Shown here in pieces: positions 3,376 through 6,023 of a DNA stretch of 6,023 bases. Position 1 is the stretch's first letter; the number at the start of each line of letters is the position of its first letter. Source of the stretch: Acidimicrobiaceae bacterium (lineage in GTDB: Bacteria; Actinomycetota; Acidimicrobiia; Acidimicrobiales; MedAcidi-G1); assembly GCA_003541675.1 (NCBI GenBank), contig DPMC01000083.1:1-6023 (forward strand), written 5' to 3'. Position numbers and translations under genes: made by a program. Under the pieces are notes generated by a model. It ran no database searches. It was given only the letters and a program-made list of their open reading frames with translations, and had not been told where the DNA came from.

Positions 3376-6023
3376 GTGCCCGGACTCCTCCTCCTCGACG
3401 GAAATTCACTGACTTACCGGGCGTTCTTCGCCATTCCCAGAGACATGGTGACCCGCACCGGGCAGGAGACGAACGCCGTCTTCGGTTTCACCCAGATGCT
3501 CCTGTCCCTGCTACGCGATCACGAGCCCGAAGGGGTGGCCGTGGCCTTCGATCGGCCGGGGGAGACCTTTCGCCACGAGCGCCTACCGTCGTATAAGGCG
3601 AACCGTGAGAAGCAGGAGGATTCCCTCTACCAGCAGCTCGATCTGGTTCGCGAGCTGGTCGACTCCCTGGGATTGCGGGTGGTGGATGCCGAGGGGTTCG
3701 AGGCCGACGATGTCTTGGCGACCCTCGCCACCGTGGCCCGCGATGCCGGTCGGGACGTGACCATCGTGACCGGGGACCGGGACAGTTACCAGTTGGTGGA
3801 GGATCCACATGTCCGGGTGCTCTACAACAAGCGGGGGGTGTCGGACTACGCCCTGTACGACGAGGCGGGCATCTTCGAACGCACCGGCGTCCGACCCGCG
3901 GACTATGTGGCCTACGCCGCTTTGCGGGGCGACTCCTCTGACAACCTGCCTGGAGTTCCCGGGGTTGGGGAGAAGACGGCCGCCAAGCTGATCAACTCCT
4001 ATGGGGGGCTCGACGGGATCTTCGCCGCAGCCGACGATCAGACCCCCAAGCTCCGGGAGAACCTGAACGCCAGCGAAGACCTTGCCCGTCTGAACGAGGA
4101 GATGATGCTGCTAGTGCGCGATGTGCCGCTCGGGTTGACCGCCGACGACCTAGACCAGGGCCCCGTCGACGTGGAGAGGGCCGGTGGGCTACTCGACGTG
4201 TTGGAGCTGAGCCGGGCCCGCGAACGTTTGGCTGCCCTGCTGGGTGTCGACTTCGGTGGCGATGGGGCGGATTCACGGGAGAGCCGAGACGGATCTACGG
4301 GGGCCTCGGGAGAGTTGGAGGTTTCCGTCAGCGTCGTCACAGATGCGGCAGGCATCGAGGCCATCAGAGTGGCAGCTGCGTCCACCGGCCCGATTGGCCT
4401 GGCAGCGGTGGCCGAGCCGCCATCAGGTCCCGCCGGCCCTGATCTTGGCCCGGGCCTCGCAGTTTCCGATGGTGAGGAGGCTTGGTGGATTCCCGCCGCC
4501 CTGGTGGCTGATCCAGCGGTCACCGGTGCGTTGGCGGGGCTTCTGGGTACTGACGGCCCGGGTGTAGCGGCCCATGACGTCAAGCCGATGTTGCGGGCCT
4601 TGCAGCGGCAGGGCATCGGAGAGGTCCACCTAGTGCTGGACACAGCGCTTGCCGGGTACCTGCTGGACCCGGCTGACGCCACCTACGACCTCGGGGTGCT
4701 TCTGGAGCGTCATGCCAGACGGATGCTTCCGGTGACCGGAGCGCCCGATGGGCAGTTGGACCTCAGTGGCGAGGCAGCCGATCCGTCGGTGGAGGCCGGA
4801 CACCGGGCGGCCGCGGTCTGGACCCTTCGGGACCCGCTGATCTCGGCCATGGAGGCCCAAGGGCTCCTTTCCCTGAACGCTGACATCGAAGTTCCCCTCG
4901 TCGCCGTGTTGGCTCGCATGGAGGAGTTAGGCATCGGCGTGGACGTCGCCGAGTTGACCCGCCTCCGTGACGAGCTGACCGCCAGTTGCGAACGCCTGCG
5001 AGGCCTTGTCCACGAGGCGGCCGGGGAGGAGTTCAACGTCAACTCCACCAAGCAGCTCAGGGAGATCCTTTTCGAGAAGCTGGGTCTCACTCCCGGCAAG
5101 AAGACCAAGACCGGGTTCTCCACGGACGCGGCCACCCTGGAGCGCCTCAGGGATGATCATCCTGTGGTTGCTCACCTGCTCGCCTACCGCGAGGTCGAGA
5201 AACTCCGGTCCACGTACGGCGAAGGCCTGTTGGCTGAGGCTGGTCCGGGCGACCGAATCCGCGCCACGTTCAACCAGACGGTCGCCCGAACGGGTCGACT
5301 CAGCTCGGATGCACCGAACCTCCACAACATCCCGGTCCGCACCGAGTCCGGGCGGGCCTTTCGCAGGGCCTTCGTACCGATCGACGGCTGTACGTTGCTG
5401 GTAGCCGACTACAACCAGATCGAGTTACGGGTCATCGCCCACCTGGCCGACGACCCGGGTTTGATCGCAGCGTTTGAGGCTGGTGACGACATCCACACCG
5501 CGGTGGCCGCCCGGACGTGGGGAATCGACCCGACCGACGTGACCTCCGAGGTGCGGAACCGGGCCAAAATGGTGGCCTACGGACTGGCTTACGGCATGGA
5601 GGCCTACGGGCTGTCCCAACGGCTGGGCTCATCGGTTGACGAGGCCAACGAGATCCTCGAGTCGTACTTCGCCGCCTTTCCGTCGGTCCGCGACTACATG
5701 GAGCGGACGGTCGACGAGGCCCGCCAGAAGGGCTACACGGAGACCCTGTTCGGGCGCCGTCGACGGATACCGGAGCTCTCGTCGCCCAACTTCAACGTGC
5801 GTCAGGCCGGCGAACGCCAGGCCATGAACGCGGGCATCCAGGGTCTGGCTGCCGACATCTTCAAGGTGGCCCTCATCCGGATCGACGACCGGCTCCAAGC
5901 TGACGGGTCGGCATCCCGTCTAGTGCTCCAGGTCCACGACGAGGTGATCCTTGAAGTGCCGATCGATGAGGTTGTCGACGTGGAGGCCATGGTCCGTTCC
6001 GAGATGACCGGGGCCTACGACCT
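3376..6023 (+). CDS. polA: DNA polymerase I (3' end cut by window edge)
   Basis: PolA fills gaps in repair and replaces Okazaki primers. The window holds 882 codons; by family length about 15-20 are missing. The 5'-nuclease domain (1-290) keeps its metal ligands: D8 in LDGNS, D59, E109/D111/D112 in FEADDVLA, D134/D136 in TGDRDSYQ, and D186/D189 in GDSSDN, followed by the helix-hairpin-helix PGVPGVGEKTA. A Gly/Ser/Asp-rich linker (about 293-313) follows. The 3'-5' exonuclease-like domain (about 314-500) has lost its catalytic acids: the DTE site reads LAAVAEP (342-348), and the site equivalent to E. coli D424 reads KPML (403-406). The polymerase domain is intact: TGRLSS (639-644), motif A DYNQIELR (678-685), O-helix R727, K731 and Y735, and motif C QVHDEV (852-857) with D855. 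GTG 3376 is chosen because the conserved LLLLDGNS follows at once and a stop lies upstream in frame at 3349-3351. Expected activity is polymerase plus 5' nuclease without proofreading. Confidence 0.97.
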   Translation, partial: MPGLLLLDGNSLTYRAFFAIPRDMVTRTGQETNAVFGFTQMLLSLLRDHEPEGVAVAFDRPGETFRHERLPSYKANREKQEDSLYQQLDLVRELVDSLGLRVVDAEGFEADDVLATLATVARDAGRDVTIVTGDRDSYQLVEDPHVRVLYNKRGVSDYALYDEAGIFERTGVRPADYVAYAALRGDSSDNLPGVPGVGEKTAAKLINSYGGLDGIFAAADDQTPKLRENLNASEDLARLNEEMMLLVRDVPLGLTADDLDQGPVDVERAGGLLDVLELSRARERLAALLGVDFGGDGADSRESRDGSTGASGELEVSVSVVTDAAGIEAIRVAAASTGPIGLAAVAEPPSGPAGPDLGPGLAVSDGEEAWWIPAALVADPAVTGALAGLLGTDGPGVAAHDVKPMLRALQRQGIGEVHLVLDTALAGYLLDPADATYDLGVLLERHARRMLPVTGAPDGQLDLSGEAADPSVEAGHRAAAVWTLRDPLISAMEAQGLLSLNADIEVPLVAVLARMEELGIGVDVAELTRLRDELTASCERLRGLVHEAAGEEFNVNSTKQLREILFEKLGLTPGKKTKTGFSTDAATLERLRDDHPVVAHLLAYREVEKLRSTYGEGLLAEAGPGDRIRATFNQTVARTGRLSSDAPNLHNIPVRTESGRAFRRAFVPIDGCTLLVADYNQIELRVIAHLADDPGLIAAFEAGDDIHTAVAARTWGIDPTDVTSEVRNRAKMVAYGLAYGMEAYGLSQRLGSSVDEANEILESYFAAFPSVRDYMERTVDEARQKGYTETLFGRRRRIPELSSPNFNVRQAGERQAMNAGIQGLAADIFKVALIRIDDRLQADGSASRLVLQVHDEVILEVPIDEVVDVEAMVRSEMTGAYD

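Noticed and set aside
4038..4682. Minus-strand open frame of 214 codons antisense to polA
   Set aside because: It is Ser/Ala/Pro/Arg-rich with no recognisable motif and lies wholly within intact polA codons.

Overview
The window is GC-rich, gene-dense chromosomal DNA that looks actinobacterial. Three proteins point that way. FabG closely resembles mycobacterial MabA/FabG1. The response regulator has the receiver-plus-ANTAR layout and the 205-residue length of Mycobacterium PdtaR. DNA polymerase I has a decayed proofreading domain and a tyrosine in the O-helix, as in mycobacteria. A deep-branching actinobacterium such as Acidimicrobiia is my guess only; no rRNA marker is present.

Left half (1-2226, minus strand): a type II fatty-acid synthesis operon read right to left. 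A candidate promoter at 2197-2226 precedes fabD (malonyl-CoA:ACP transacylase, 942-2123). Then come fabG (beta-ketoacyl-ACP reductase, 151-876) and, at the left edge, the first codons of a gene that by position is probably acpP. FabD loads malonyl groups on acyl carrier protein and FabG reduces the beta-ketoacyl-ACP made in each elongation cycle. FabD carries an extra C-terminal region resembling a biotinyl/lipoyl barrel that lacks the modifiable lysine; this is the most unusual protein feature here.

Right half (2275-6023, plus strand, divergent): a tRNA-Leu(CAA) gene, a 102-residue coiled-coil protein of unknown function, pdtaR overlapping it by 8 nt, and polA running off the right edge about 15-20 codons before its expected end. 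The 167-bp divergent region (2124-2290) holds the candidate fabD promoter, inverted repeats in and near it, and a candidate -10 box for the tRNA.

No mobile element, CRISPR array, phage gene or clear intrinsic terminator was seen. Most of the window is core housekeeping sequence. The items most worth a second look are the FabD fusion, the uncharacterised coiled-coil gene coupled to pdtaR, and -10-like boxes placed so that polA and perhaps the coiled-coil gene could be read from leaderless or nearly leaderless mRNAs.
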